Translations under genes and position numbers: made by a program
Notes under the pieces: generated by a model
Told to the model about the DNA's origin: nothing
Databases searched by the model: none
What the model saw: only the letters and a program-made list of their open reading frames with translations
Shown: positions 8,844-17,531 of the stretch, piece after piece
Layout of the letters: the number at the start of each line of letters is the position of its first letter
Numbering within the stretch: the first letter of the stretch is position 1
Source: Comamonas piscis
Lineage (GTDB): Bacteria > Pseudomonadota > Gammaproteobacteria > Burkholderiales > Burkholderiaceae_C
Assembly (NCBI RefSeq): GCF_014109725.1
Contig: NZ_CP058554.1
Location: forward strand, 4,464,001-4,528,000
Direction: 5' to 3'
DNA: 64,000 bases

Positions 8844-10388
8844 ATGGATTTGCTTGGAAACCTCTGGATGGGCCTCAATGTGGTGGCCGATCCCTCAACG
8901 CTCTGGTACTGCTTCCTGGGCGTATTTTTGGGCACCGTCGTCGGCGTGCTGCCAGGCATTGGTGCGCTGGCCGCCATCTCGCTGCTGCTGCCTTTTACCT
9001 ACCATATGTCGCCAACGGCGGCCATCATCATGCTGGCCGGCGTCTACTACGGCGCGCAGTACGGCGGCTCCACCGCGTCTATCTTGCTGAACCTGCCCGG
9101 CTCACCGTCGTCTGCGGTGACCTGTCTGGACGGCTACCCGATGGCGCGCAAAGGCAAGGCCGGGGTGGCGCTGTTCGTCACCACGATTGCCTCGCTGGTC
9201 GGCGCCATGTCGGGCCTGATCCTGCTGGTGCTGTTCTCGCCGGCGATCTCCAAGGTCGGTCTGCAGTTTGGCCCCACCGAGTTTTTCTCGATGATGCTGC
9301 TGGGTCTCGTCGCCGCCTCGTCGATGAGCGCCGGCTCGGCCACCAAGGGCCTGTGCATGGTGGTGTTCGGCCTGCTGCTGGGCATGATCGGTACCGATGT
9401 GAACTCAGGCGTCGCACGCTACTCCTTTGACATCCCCGAGCTGATGGACGGCATCAACCTGGTGGCGTTGGCCATGGGCCTGTTTGGCGTGGCCGAGGTG
9501 ATGCGCTGCATCAACCTGGCCGATGCCAACCAAAAGCCCGATAAGGTCACCCTGCGCTCGATGGTGCCGGAGCGCGAAGAGTTCCGCGCCACCATCAAGC
9601 CGATGCTGCGTGGCTCGGCGCTGGGTTCTTTCCTCGGCGCGCTGCCGGGTGTGGGCCCGTCGATTGCGTCCTTCATGTCGTATGCGATTGAAAAGCGTGT
9701 GGCCAAGGACCCGAGCCGCTTTGGCCATGGCGCCATCGAAGGCATCACCGCGCCCGAATCGGCCAACAATGCGGCTGCGCAAACCGCCTTTGTGCCTTCG
9801 CTGTCCATCGGCATCCCCGGCGACGCGGTGATGGCCGTGATGCTGGGCGCGCTGATCATCCACGGTATCCAGCCCGGCCCGATGTTGATGACCGAGCAGC
9901 CCGAGCTGTTCTGGGGGCTGATCGTCAGCTTTGCGATTGGCAATATCTTTCTGGTGATCCTGAACCTGCCCACCATCGGGCTGTGGGTCGCACTGCTGCG
10001 CATTCCGTTCGCCTGGATGTACCCGGCGATCCTGGTGTTTGTCGCGCTTGGCGTCTACAGCGTCAACAACAACCTGTTCGACATTTACATGGTCGCTGTG
10101 CTGGGCATCATCGGCTATGTGCTGATGGTCCTGCGCTTTGAGGCGGCACCGCTGCTGCTGGGCTATATCCTCGGGCCAATGCTGGAGGAAAACCTGCGCC
10201 GCGCCATGCTGCTGTCGCGGGGCGATGCCTCGGTGTTCTTCAACCGCCCGATCAGCGCCTCCCTGCTGGCACTGACCGGCGCGATCTTGCTCTGGGCCAT
10301 CTGGTCGGGCGTGCGCAAATCGCGCAAGGAAGCCCGGGCTTTTGCCGTAGCGCAAGAGAACGCGGCACCCGCTACCGCAGCGTCTTAA
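8844..10388 (+). CDS. tctA: Tripartite tricarboxylate transporter large permease TctA
   Basis: A 514-residue polytopic permease with about 12 hydrophobic segments and the family loops GVLPGIGALAAISLLLPFTY (about 32-51), YYGAQYGGSTASILLNLPGS (about 68-87) and the repeated half-site GALPGVGPSIASFMSY (about 265). It follows tctB by 24 bases in one operon. TctA uses the ion gradient to import the ligand delivered by TctC. The substrate (citrate, tricarballylate, terephthalate or other carboxylate) cannot be read from the permease. Confidence 0.95.
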   Translation: MDLLGNLWMGLNVVADPSTLWYCFLGVFLGTVVGVLPGIGALAAISLLLPFTYHMSPTAAIIMLAGVYYGAQYGGSTASILLNLPGSPSSAVTCLDGYPMARKGKAGVALFVTTIASLVGAMSGLILLVLFSPAISKVGLQFGPTEFFSMMLLGLVAASSMSAGSATKGLCMVVFGLLLGMIGTDVNSGVARYSFDIPELMDGINLVALAMGLFGVAEVMRCINLADANQKPDKVTLRSMVPEREEFRATIKPMLRGSALGSFLGALPGVGPSIASFMSYAIEKRVAKDPSRFGHGAIEGITAPESANNAAAQTAFVPSLSIGIPGDAVMAVMLGALIIHGIQPGPMLMTEQPELFWGLIVSFAIGNIFLVILNLPTIGLWVALLRIPFAWMYPAILVFVALGVYSVNNNLFDIYMVAVLGIIGYVLMVLRFEAAPLLLGYILGPMLEENLRRAMLLSRGDASVFFNRPISASLLALTGAILLWAIWSGVRKSRKEARAFAVAQENAAPATAAS

Positions 10389-10407
10389 CCCTGTTGCACT
10401 CCAGTGC

Positions 10408-10443
10408 GCCTGTTCTCGCCACCCGGCCTGAACAGGCTTTTTT
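10408..10443 (+). terminator. Intrinsic terminator after tctA
   Basis: GCCTGTTC (10408-10415) pairs with GAACAGGC (10430-10437), followed by TTTTTTC. It lies 20 bases after the tctA stop and 37 bases before the response regulator start, separating transporter and regulator transcripts. Confidence 0.75.
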
Positions 10444-10479
10444 CTGGCTGCGCCACTTTGCTTTTGCTAGTCTTGGGCC

Positions 10480-11181
10480 ATGCGAATTCTTGTGATTGAA
10501 GACGATGCCGTGCTGCGCGATGTGGTGGTCAGCAGCCTGCGCGATGCGGGCCACCATGTGGACCAGGCGGCCGACCTGGGTGCGGCGGAGCACTGGTGGC
10601 GGGTACAGCGCTTTGATGCCATCTTGCTCGACCTGAACCTGCCAAGCAGCGCCATACGGGGCAGTGCGATGGGCAGCGGCCTGGCGCTGCTGCAGCAGGC
10701 CCGGCGCCGGGGCGACAACACGCCCGTGCTGGTGCTGACCGCCCGCAACCAGACGCCGGACCGCATTGCGGGCCTCGATAGCGGCGCCGACGACTACCTG
10801 GGCAAGCCCTTTGAGCTGGCCGAGGTCGAAGCCCGGCTGCGCGCGCTGGTGCGCCGTGCGATTGGCACGCAGGACATATCGACCGTGGGCCAGCTCAGCC
10901 TGGAGCGCAACAACCGGCGCTTTCGCGTCGGCGCGCAGCCGCTAGACCTGCCCGCGCGCGAGTTTGAAGTGCTCTGGGAGCTGATGAGCCCGCCCGGCCG
11001 CGCAGTGAGCAAGCGCAGCCTGTCGGACAAGCTCTCGGACTTTGACGAAGCGCTGGGCGACAACGCGCTCGAAGCCTTTATCTCGCGGCTGCGCAAAAAG
11101 CTGCAGCACAGCGGCGCGGCCATCCGCACCCTGCGCGGCATTGGCTACCTGATCGAGGCCGACAGCGGCGATGCCGCATGA
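10480..11181 (+). CDS. OmpR-family response regulator (TctD-like)
   Basis: A 233-residue two-domain regulator. The receiver domain has the acidic pair IEDDAVL (residues 5-11), the phosphoacceptor Asp in FDAILLDLNLPSS and Lys in DYLGKPFELAEVEARL. The C-terminal winged helix has ALGDNALEAFISRLRKKLQ and IRTLRGIGYLIE. It overlaps the kinase start by four bases (ATGA). Position behind tctBA suggests control of carboxylate uptake, as TctD does for tctCBA in Salmonella. It contains a small insertion after the phosphoacceptor (SAIRGSAMGSG). Confidence 0.92.
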   Translation: MRILVIEDDAVLRDVVVSSLRDAGHHVDQAADLGAAEHWWRVQRFDAILLDLNLPSSAIRGSAMGSGLALLQQARRRGDNTPVLVLTARNQTPDRIAGLDSGADDYLGKPFELAEVEARLRALVRRAIGTQDISTVGQLSLERNNRRFRVGAQPLDLPAREFEVLWELMSPPGRAVSKRSLSDKLSDFDEALGDNALEAFISRLRKKLQHSGAAIRTLRGIGYLIEADSGDAA

Positions 11182-12608
11182 CGGCATCCGCACCCGCAAC
11201 CGGCGCCCTGCCCTCGTTGCGCCAACGTGTGCTGCGCCATGTGCGCGGGCCGCTGGTGTGGACCTGGCTGCTGGGCACCGTGTTCATGATGGGCCTGGCC
11301 AACCACTTCACCCAAAGTGCCTTTGACCGCGCGCTGCTCGACGATGCCTACGCGATTGCCTCGCACCTGCGTGCCGATGACGAGGGCCAGGTGGCCTTGC
11401 AGCTGACCGACAGCGAGCTCAAGGCGGCCCTGTTTGATCAGGCCGAGTATGTGTACTACGCCGTGTACCGCGCCGATGGCAGCCAGCTGGCCGGCGAGCC
11501 GCTGCCGCTGCTGCCCTGGGACGAGAGCGAGCCGGTGAGCTACCGCGAAACCCTGTACAACGGCCAGCTGGTGCGGGCCGTGGCGCTGCGCAGCGCGGTG
11601 GGCGAGCAGCAGTTCAGTGTGGTGATGATGCACACCACGCGGGTGCGCGACAGCCTGTTCCAGCACCTGTTTTTGTATGCCGCGATCCCGCAGCTGACTC
11701 TGCTGGCCTTGCTACTGTGGTGGCTGCGCCACCGCATTGGCCAGGACATGGCGCCGCTGGCAGCACTGCAGACCTCGCTGTCGCAGCGCGATGCCCAGGA
11801 CCTGGCGCCCATTCCCCCCAGCGCGCCGGCCACCACACGCGAGATCGAGCAACTGCGCCACACCACCAATGCGCTGCTGGCCCGCATTTCCGACAACGTC
11901 GAGGCCCAGCGCGAGTTTGCCGGCAATGTGGCCCATGAGGTGCGCACGCCGCTGGCCGGCATCAAGGCGCTGGCCGACTATGGCCTGGGCCATGCCGACC
12001 CTGCCGTGCAGCAGCAGCAACTGCAGCGCATCTCCGACAGCGTGGCGCGCGCCAGCCACCTGGTCGATCAGCTATTGCTGCTGGCGCTGAGCGACGAGGC
12101 CAGCGCCGTGCAGCTGCTGCCCGTGGCCCCCGCCGACCTGGTGCAGCAGGCCGTGCTGCGCCACTGGGATGCCGCCAGCCGCGCCAAGATCGACCTGGGT
12201 GCCGAGGGCCTGGATACCGCCGAGGCCGAGCAGCTGCGCATTGCGGCCGATGCCAACCTGCTCGCGGCCATGCTCGACAACCTGGTGCTGAATGCGCTGC
12301 GCTATGGCGGCCAATCGGTCACCGTGGCCTTGCAGTCCGCAGCAGACGGCAGCCGCATTGAGCTGGCCGTTATCGACGACGGCCCGGGCATGAGCGAGGA
12401 GCAATGCCAGGCGGCCATGCTGCGCTGGCAGCAAGGGGCCAGCGGCCAGTCGCTGGGCCAGGGCGCGGGGCTGGGCCTGGCGATTGTCGGCAAGCTGGCG
12501 CATCTGCAGCAGGCGGGCTTTTACCTGGCTCCCCGGGCGGGCGGCTCAGGGCTGCGCGCCAGCCTGGTGTTCAACGCAGTACATAATCCCGCACCTCGGG
12601 CGCCTTAG
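11178..12608 (+). CDS. Sensor histidine kinase (TctE-like)
   Basis: A 476-residue membrane kinase. A transmembrane segment near residues 25-45 and a second near 165-185 bracket a periplasmic sensor domain of about 120 residues. The H-box is FAGNVAHEVRTPLAGIKALA, followed by N-box DNLVLNALRYGG and G-boxes DDGPGMS and GAGLGLAIVGKL. It is translationally coupled to the response regulator. The last 38 bases overlap the 3' end of the convergent bestrophin-like gene. Confidence 0.92.
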   Translation: MTASAPATGALPSLRQRVLRHVRGPLVWTWLLGTVFMMGLANHFTQSAFDRALLDDAYAIASHLRADDEGQVALQLTDSELKAALFDQAEYVYYAVYRADGSQLAGEPLPLLPWDESEPVSYRETLYNGQLVRAVALRSAVGEQQFSVVMMHTTRVRDSLFQHLFLYAAIPQLTLLALLLWWLRHRIGQDMAPLAALQTSLSQRDAQDLAPIPPSAPATTREIEQLRHTTNALLARISDNVEAQREFAGNVAHEVRTPLAGIKALADYGLGHADPAVQQQQLQRISDSVARASHLVDQLLLLALSDEASAVQLLPVAPADLVQQAVLRHWDAASRAKIDLGAEGLDTAEAEQLRIAADANLLAAMLDNLVLNALRYGGQSVTVALQSAADGSRIELAVIDDGPGMSEEQCQAAMLRWQQGASGQSLGQGAGLGLAIVGKLAHLQQAGFYLAPRAGGSGLRASLVFNAVHNPAPRAP

Positions 12609-13482
12609 CGCGCGGCGCCTCACCCAGCATCTCCAGCACCGAGGCCTCGATGCCATAGACCATCGCGTCGAGCGCCAGGTCATTGGCCTCAATGCCAAAG
12701 GGGTGCTCCAGCTCGGCGCCCAACGCCTCCAGCGCGAAGAAGGTGTAGGCGACAAAGCAGACGATCACCGGCGTCATCGTGCCGATGGAATCGAGCAGGC
12801 CAAAGGGCAGCAGAAAGCAGTAAATGTAGATGCTGCGGTGCAGGATCACCGAATAGGTGAACGGAATGGGCGTGCTGGCAATGCGCTCGCAGCCGCCCAG
12901 CGCACTGCCCAGCCGCGCCAGCGCTTGTTCAAACACGGGCACCACCGCTGGTGCAATCGCGCCTTGCTGGCTCTGCACGCCCAGCCAGCGCTGCAGCTGC
13001 AGCAGCGCCATGGCGGCGGGAAAGCGCGCCTCGCTGATTTGCTGCACCTCATCAGCCGGCAGAAACAGCGCCAGATCGGCGCGCATATCGCTGCAGCGCA
13101 GCTGGTGCTTGAGCGCATAGGCAAAAGCGCAGAGGCGCAGGCCCAGCGCCTGCGCTGGCAGCGGGTGTTGGCTCAGGGTCAGGGCCTGCCCGGTCAGTTG
13201 CCTGCTCTCCACCAGCAACACGCCCCAGAGCGTGCGCGCCTCCCAAAAGCGCGCATACGAGGTGCTGTTTCTAAAGCCCAAGAAAATTGCCAGGGTCAGG
13301 CCGATCAGAGAGAACGGCACAAAGTTCAGCGGCACCTTCCAGCTCAGGATGGAGCCATGCAACAGCGTGGCCACCACCGCCAGGATGGTGATGATGACCA
13401 GCTGCGGCGTGATCGCCGGCAGGATGGAGCCGCGCCACACAAACAGCATGCGCAGCCAATGCAACGGAGGGCGGACGATCAT
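12571..13482 (-). CDS. Bestrophin-like (UPF0187) membrane channel protein
   Basis: A 303-residue protein with the family segments FLGFRNSTSYARFWEARTLW (about 65-84) and PFTYSVILHRSIYIYCFLLP (about 205), and hydrophobic segments near 28-45, 45-62, 205-225 and 230-255. Bacterial bestrophins are pentameric ion channels of the inner membrane. The ATG at 13482 (MIVRPPLHWLR) is the natural start; the longer frame to 13587 runs into the 3' end of the GMC dehydrogenase gene. It converges on and overlaps the sensor kinase gene. Confidence 0.85.
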   Translation of the reverse strand: MIVRPPLHWLRMLFVWRGSILPAITPQLVIITILAVVATLLHGSILSWKVPLNFVPFSLIGLTLAIFLGFRNSTSYARFWEARTLWGVLLVESRQLTGQALTLSQHPLPAQALGLRLCAFAYALKHQLRCSDMRADLALFLPADEVQQISEARFPAAMALLQLQRWLGVQSQQGAIAPAVVPVFEQALARLGSALGGCERIASTPIPFTYSVILHRSIYIYCFLLPFGLLDSIGTMTPVIVCFVAYTFFALEALGAELEHPFGIEANDLALDAMVYGIEASVLEMLGEAPRAKAPEVRDYVLR

Positions 13483-13514
13483 GGTGCTTGCGCTTTTGCG
13501 GCCGGTTGCTGCGC

Positions 13515-15155
13515 TTAAATTTCCTTGATCAGCTGGTGCGCAATGCGCACGCTCAAAGCCGCACCGGTCAAGGTCGGATTCATGCACGATGCCGATGGCA
13601 TCACACTGGTACCGGCGATGAACAGGTTCGGGTGGTCATGGGTGCGGCAGTCACGGTCCACCACCGAGTTCTTGGGGTCGTCGCCCATGATGGTGGTGCC
13701 CATGATGTGCTGGCGGTCCTGGTGGTTGGTGTCCATTTTCAGGATGTCGGCATTGAGCAGGCCCGCCATGCGCTTGAGATCAGGCACGGCAAAGTCGCGG
13801 CCGGCGTTCCAGTAGTCATTGACGCTGTAGTAGATCTCAGGCACAGGGATGCCGATCGCATCCGTCTTGGTCTTGCTGGGGACCACGCGGTTTTGCGGCA
13901 GCGCTTCGGTCTCGAAGTCCACCGCCACATTCAGCGAGCGGGCCGACTGGCGGCGGATCTCTTCGTCCAGTTTGCTGCCCAGCACGCCCTTGGCGATCAG
14001 GCTGGAGGCAATCTGCGAGGTGGTCACCGTGTTGCGGAACTTGGTCTTGTAGCTCGGGATGTCCTTGCGGAAGGCGCCATCGCGGTAGTTCAGGTAGACC
14101 AGCAGCTCGGTGGGGCCCTGGCCCGGCCACACATCCTCGTTCATCATGATGTTCATGCTGATGCCGGTGTGGCCCATCAGGTTGCGGCCCACCTGGTCGG
14201 AGGAGTTGGCAATGCCGTTCGGGTATTTTTCCGAGGTCGACATCAAGAGCAGCTTGGGGCTTTCAATGCCATAGGCGGCCAGCACAAAGTGGCGCGCGGT
14301 CAGGCGGTGTGATGTGCCATCGGGCTTTTTGTAGTGCACGGCGGTGATCTTGCCGTCGTCACCTGCCTCGATCTTGTAGACCACGGCGTTGTCGAGCAGC
14401 TTGGCGCCCGCGCGCTCGGCCTCGTCGATGTGCATGGAGCCATCGTACTTGGCGCCAATCGGGCAGACCGGGTTGCAGTTGTTGTTGCCGGCGCAGACCG
14501 GGCGGTTGCCATAGGGGCGGCTCGCGCGGCCATGGGGCTCCAGCACCGGGTTGTAGCCACCGGGCTTGAGCAGCTCATCCATGCGCTGCATGAAGTAAGG
14601 CACATTGAAGCCCTTCATCGGGAAAGGCTTGGAGCGCGGCGGATGCGCCTCGCCGCCATGGCCGCTCTCGTCCTGGCCGTCGTAGCCAGTCACGCCCAGC
14701 TCGGCCTCGGCCTCGCAGTAGTAGGGTTCGAGCTCGTCATAGCCAATCGGCCAGTCGCGGCCCCGGCCGTAGAGCGACTGCAGCTTGAAGTCATTGGGGA
14801 TCATGCGCCACAGCGCCGAGCCAAAGTGCCAGGTGGTGCCACCCACCACACGCAGGTACTTGGTGGGGTATTTCACCGGGCCGGTCTGCTGCAGGTAGTC
14901 GCCATAGGTCGACGGGATGTGCGGCGGGTTGGGGAACGGCGATCCCGCGCCCTGCAGCTTCATATTGGCCAGCGAGAGCTTGATGGGCGCATTGCGGAAG
15001 TTCTCCACAATGTCGGCGCGGCGCACGCGCGGGCCGGCTTCCAGAATGATGACGGACTTGCCGGCCTGGGCCAGCTTGGCACCGATGATGCCGCCCATGA
15101 CACCCGAGCCGATCACAATCAGGTCGGCGTCGTATTGCGTTTGCTTGCTGCTCAT
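13515..15155 (-). CDS. GMC-family FAD dehydrogenase, large subunit of a membrane sugar/alcohol dehydrogenase
   Basis: A 546-residue flavoprotein with the FAD Rossmann motif DLIVIGSGVMGGIIGAKLAQ (residues 11-30), a second FAD segment RVVGGTTWHFGSALWRMIPN (about 103-122), a ferredoxin-like Cys-rich loop CAGNNNCNPVCPIGAKYDGS (about 222-241), and the C-terminal HDHPNLFIAGTSVMPSASCM. This arrangement is typical of gluconate 2-, 2-ketogluconate, sorbitol and fructose dehydrogenase large subunits. It is the last gene of a leftward operon with a Tat-exported small subunit and a triheme cytochrome. The Cys loop suggests an added iron-sulfur centre (inference). Substrate unknown. Confidence 0.9.
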   Translation of the reverse strand: MSSKQTQYDADLIVIGSGVMGGIIGAKLAQAGKSVIILEAGPRVRRADIVENFRNAPIKLSLANMKLQGAGSPFPNPPHIPSTYGDYLQQTGPVKYPTKYLRVVGGTTWHFGSALWRMIPNDFKLQSLYGRGRDWPIGYDELEPYYCEAEAELGVTGYDGQDESGHGGEAHPPRSKPFPMKGFNVPYFMQRMDELLKPGGYNPVLEPHGRASRPYGNRPVCAGNNNCNPVCPIGAKYDGSMHIDEAERAGAKLLDNAVVYKIEAGDDGKITAVHYKKPDGTSHRLTARHFVLAAYGIESPKLLLMSTSEKYPNGIANSSDQVGRNLMGHTGISMNIMMNEDVWPGQGPTELLVYLNYRDGAFRKDIPSYKTKFRNTVTTSQIASSLIAKGVLGSKLDEEIRRQSARSLNVAVDFETEALPQNRVVPSKTKTDAIGIPVPEIYYSVNDYWNAGRDFAVPDLKRMAGLLNADILKMDTNHQDRQHIMGTTIMGDDPKNSVVDRDCRTHDHPNLFIAGTSVMPSASCMNPTLTGAALSVRIAHQLIKEI

Positions 15156-15736
15156 GCTTGTGGGCTCTTCTTGTTGGGGCTGGCAGGTACGGCGGGCTTG
15201 GTGCCCCAGGAATCAGGGCCGCTGCCGTAGGTGGGAATATCGAGGATGCCGGCCGTGGGGCGGTACATCAGCGCGTTGGCGTAGCTGATCAGCACGGCAT
15301 CGGCGTCTTCACCGACGACGCCCAGGTACCAGGCCGAGACGATCTGCGCTGCCGTGGCGCGCAGCGCCGGGTCCAGATCGGGCACAGCCAGCAGGTCATC
15401 GACATGGCTGAACTTTTGGCTGGCCACATGCTGGTGCAGTGCCTGCGCGGCGGCGGCAAACGCGGTGTCGCTCTTGGTCAGTGCCGCTAGGTAGCGCGTG
15501 GCCAGCCCTTGCGACAGCGGGCTGCCGCCAGTGACAAACTCTGACAGGCGCAGAAAATCATCGGCCGCGACGCTGGCGGCAAAGGCATTGCTGGTGCCCA
15601 GCACGGCAAAGCCGCTGGCGGCCAGCGCCACGCCGGTGGCAGCGGCACCAGCCAGGAGGCTGCGGCGGGAGATCAGCGCGGGCGCCAGGGGCTTGGCGCA
15701 GAGCACCGCAGACTTGGGGAAGGAAGACGAGTTCAT
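15152..15736 (-). CDS. Small (gamma) subunit of the GMC dehydrogenase, Tat-exported
   Basis: A 194-residue protein with a twin-arginine signal (LISRRSLLAGAAATGVALAA, residues 22-41) and a helical body with FLRLSEFVTGGSPLSQGLAT (about 62), as in small subunits of sorbitol/fructose/gluconate dehydrogenases. The small subunit carries the Tat signal and piggybacks the folded FAD subunit, which has none, to the periplasm. Its stop overlaps the large-subunit ATG by four bases. Confidence 0.88.
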   Translation of the reverse strand: MNSSSFPKSAVLCAKPLAPALISRRSLLAGAAATGVALAASGFAVLGTSNAFAASVAADDFLRLSEFVTGGSPLSQGLATRYLAALTKSDTAFAAAAQALHQHVASQKFSHVDDLLAVPDLDPALRATAAQIVSAWYLGVVGEDADAVLISYANALMYRPTAGILDIPTYGSGPDSWGTKPAVPASPNKKSPQA

Positions 15737-15741
15737 GCGGA

Positions 15742-17229
15742 TCAGACTCCAGACGAGCCAGCGGCCTTGCGGCGCTGACGGATCACGATGAAGGCAATCA
15801 CCAACACCAGCAGCACCACGGCAGCCGGCAGGATGAGGCGGGGCAACTGGGCGATCAGTGGCGGCTTGCCACCGGCGCGCAGCGCAGCCACATCAGCGAC
15901 CTGCACCTTGACGGCCGGGTTGCCGTACTGCGTGAGCACATAGTTGCTGACATCGGCGATCTCCTGATCGCTGAGCCGGTCGGTGAAGGACGCGGCATCG
16001 CCAAACGCCGGCATGAAATGGGCGCGCCCCTGCACGGTGCGGTCCACGCCGTGCAGGATGGTGGCGACCAGGTTGTCCGCACGGTCGGCACCGGTCACGC
16101 TGTTGTGGAACAGCGAGGGGTATTCGCCATTGGCCGTACCGGTGGCATTGGCCTGGTGGCAATGGGCGCAGCTGCCGCTGAACACCTTCCAGCCGGCATC
16201 GGCGCCGTCGATCAGGCCGCGCTGCGTGTCTTCCGACTGCAGGCTGGCCTTGCCATAGCTGTAGCGCGGCTGGGTCTCGCCGCCCGCCACCGCCTTGGTT
16301 TGCTTGAGGTAGGAGGCAATGGCCTGGATATCGCTGTCGGGCAGATGCTGCAGGCTGTGCTCAATGGCTTCGGCCATCGGGCCGGCGGCCTGGGCCTTGC
16401 CGGGCACGCGGCCGGTCTTGAGGTACTGCACCAGCTCGGCCTCCGTCCAGCCGCCGATGCCGTTGATGGCATCCGAGGTGATGTTGGGGGCATACCAGGC
16501 GCCGAGCGAGCCACCACCCAGGTAGCGGCTGCTGTCCTCGGCCATCAAGGTATTGCGCGGTGTATGGCAGGTGCTGCAGTGGGCCAGCGCATCGACCAGG
16601 TAGGCGCCGTGGTTCCACTCCGGCGGCTTGCTGGCATCGGGCTTGAAGCGCTGGTCCTTCAGGTAGAGCGCATTCCACACCGCCATCGACAGGCGGATGT
16701 TGAACGGGAAAGGCAGGGCCGTTTGCGGCGCGGCCTGGTCCACCGGTTTGACTCCATGCATGAAGTAGGCGTAGAGCGCCTCGGTGTCTTCATCGGTAAT
16801 CTGGGCATAGGCCGTGTAGGGCATGGCCGGGTACAAATGGGCCCCGTCCTTGCGCACGCCCTGGCGCAGCGCGCGGCTGAAATCTTCCAGGCTGTAGCTG
16901 CCAATGCCCGCCGAGCTGGACGGGGTGATATTGGTGGCATAAATGCTGCCCAGCGGTGAGGCAATTGGGTAGCCTCCCGCAAAGCTGGCCCCGCCCTTGG
17001 GCGCCGTGTGGCAGGCTGCGCAGTCGGCGGCTACCGCCAGCTTGCGGCCTTTTTCCACCAGCAGCGCATCGCTAGATGCGGTGGCCGCTGCAGGGGCCGA
17101 CGCCGCTGCGGGCTGCACGGGCGCTGCCGTCTGGGCCTGAACGGCGTGCATTCCCGCCCACATAGAAAACACCAAGCCGAAGGCACTCCTGGACCAGGAG
17201 ACGCCCGACTTTGACTTGCAAAATCGCAT
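15742..17229 (-). CDS. Triheme cytochrome c subunit of the GMC dehydrogenase
   Basis: A 495-residue protein with three heme motifs, CAACH (residues 70-74), CSTCH (about 218) and CAHCH (about 360), each in a cytochrome c fold. A signal peptide is seen at residues 11-33 and a C-terminal membrane anchor (LPAAVVLLVLVIAFIVI) is followed by RQRRK. It carries electrons from the FAD subunit to the quinone pool or a terminal oxidase. Start chosen at the ATG at 17229; the open frame continues 47 codons upstream without signal character. It is the first gene of the operon. Confidence 0.9.
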   Translation of the reverse strand: MRFCKSKSGVSWSRSAFGLVFSMWAGMHAVQAQTAAPVQPAAASAPAAATASSDALLVEKGRKLAVAADCAACHTAPKGGASFAGGYPIASPLGSIYATNITPSSSAGIGSYSLEDFSRALRQGVRKDGAHLYPAMPYTAYAQITDEDTEALYAYFMHGVKPVDQAAPQTALPFPFNIRLSMAVWNALYLKDQRFKPDASKPPEWNHGAYLVDALAHCSTCHTPRNTLMAEDSSRYLGGGSLGAWYAPNITSDAINGIGGWTEAELVQYLKTGRVPGKAQAAGPMAEAIEHSLQHLPDSDIQAIASYLKQTKAVAGGETQPRYSYGKASLQSEDTQRGLIDGADAGWKVFSGSCAHCHQANATGTANGEYPSLFHNSVTGADRADNLVATILHGVDRTVQGRAHFMPAFGDAASFTDRLSDQEIADVSNYVLTQYGNPAVKVQVADVAALRAGGKPPLIAQLPRLILPAAVVLLVLVIAFIVIRQRRKAAGSSGV

Positions 17230-17531
17230 CGTGAGAGACCTTTGTTGTCGTATGACTCCCGCGCATGCCTGCCATGCACACCAGAGTCTTTTATCGCATC
17301 TGAGACAAATTTTCAACAACTTGTACGACCTCTGCCGACGCCCCCGGGTGTACCCCGGTGTTTTACTCACACTTCATCCAGCGCAATATGCGCTTCGCCA
17401 AGATGTGGTACCGGTTTCATGCGCAACTAATAAAACGCATGACGGGCGGGCGCAATGGCTTGGTAGCGGCGCCCTCTTCCGCCGCTACGCCCACTAACAA
17501 AGCCTTTGAATCCGCAGCAAAAACTGGGCCT
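17230..17531. other. Intergenic region upstream of the GMC dehydrogenase operon
   Basis: About 300 bases between the cytochrome start and the rarA stop. It should hold the promoter for the dehydrogenase operon. I see no tRNA, convincing terminator or small gene. Confidence 0.4.

Noticed and set aside
12484..13518. 344-codon rightward frame opposite the bestrophin-like gene
   Set aside because: Starts inside the kinase gene, low-complexity Gln/Arg composition, antisense to a gene with family motifs.
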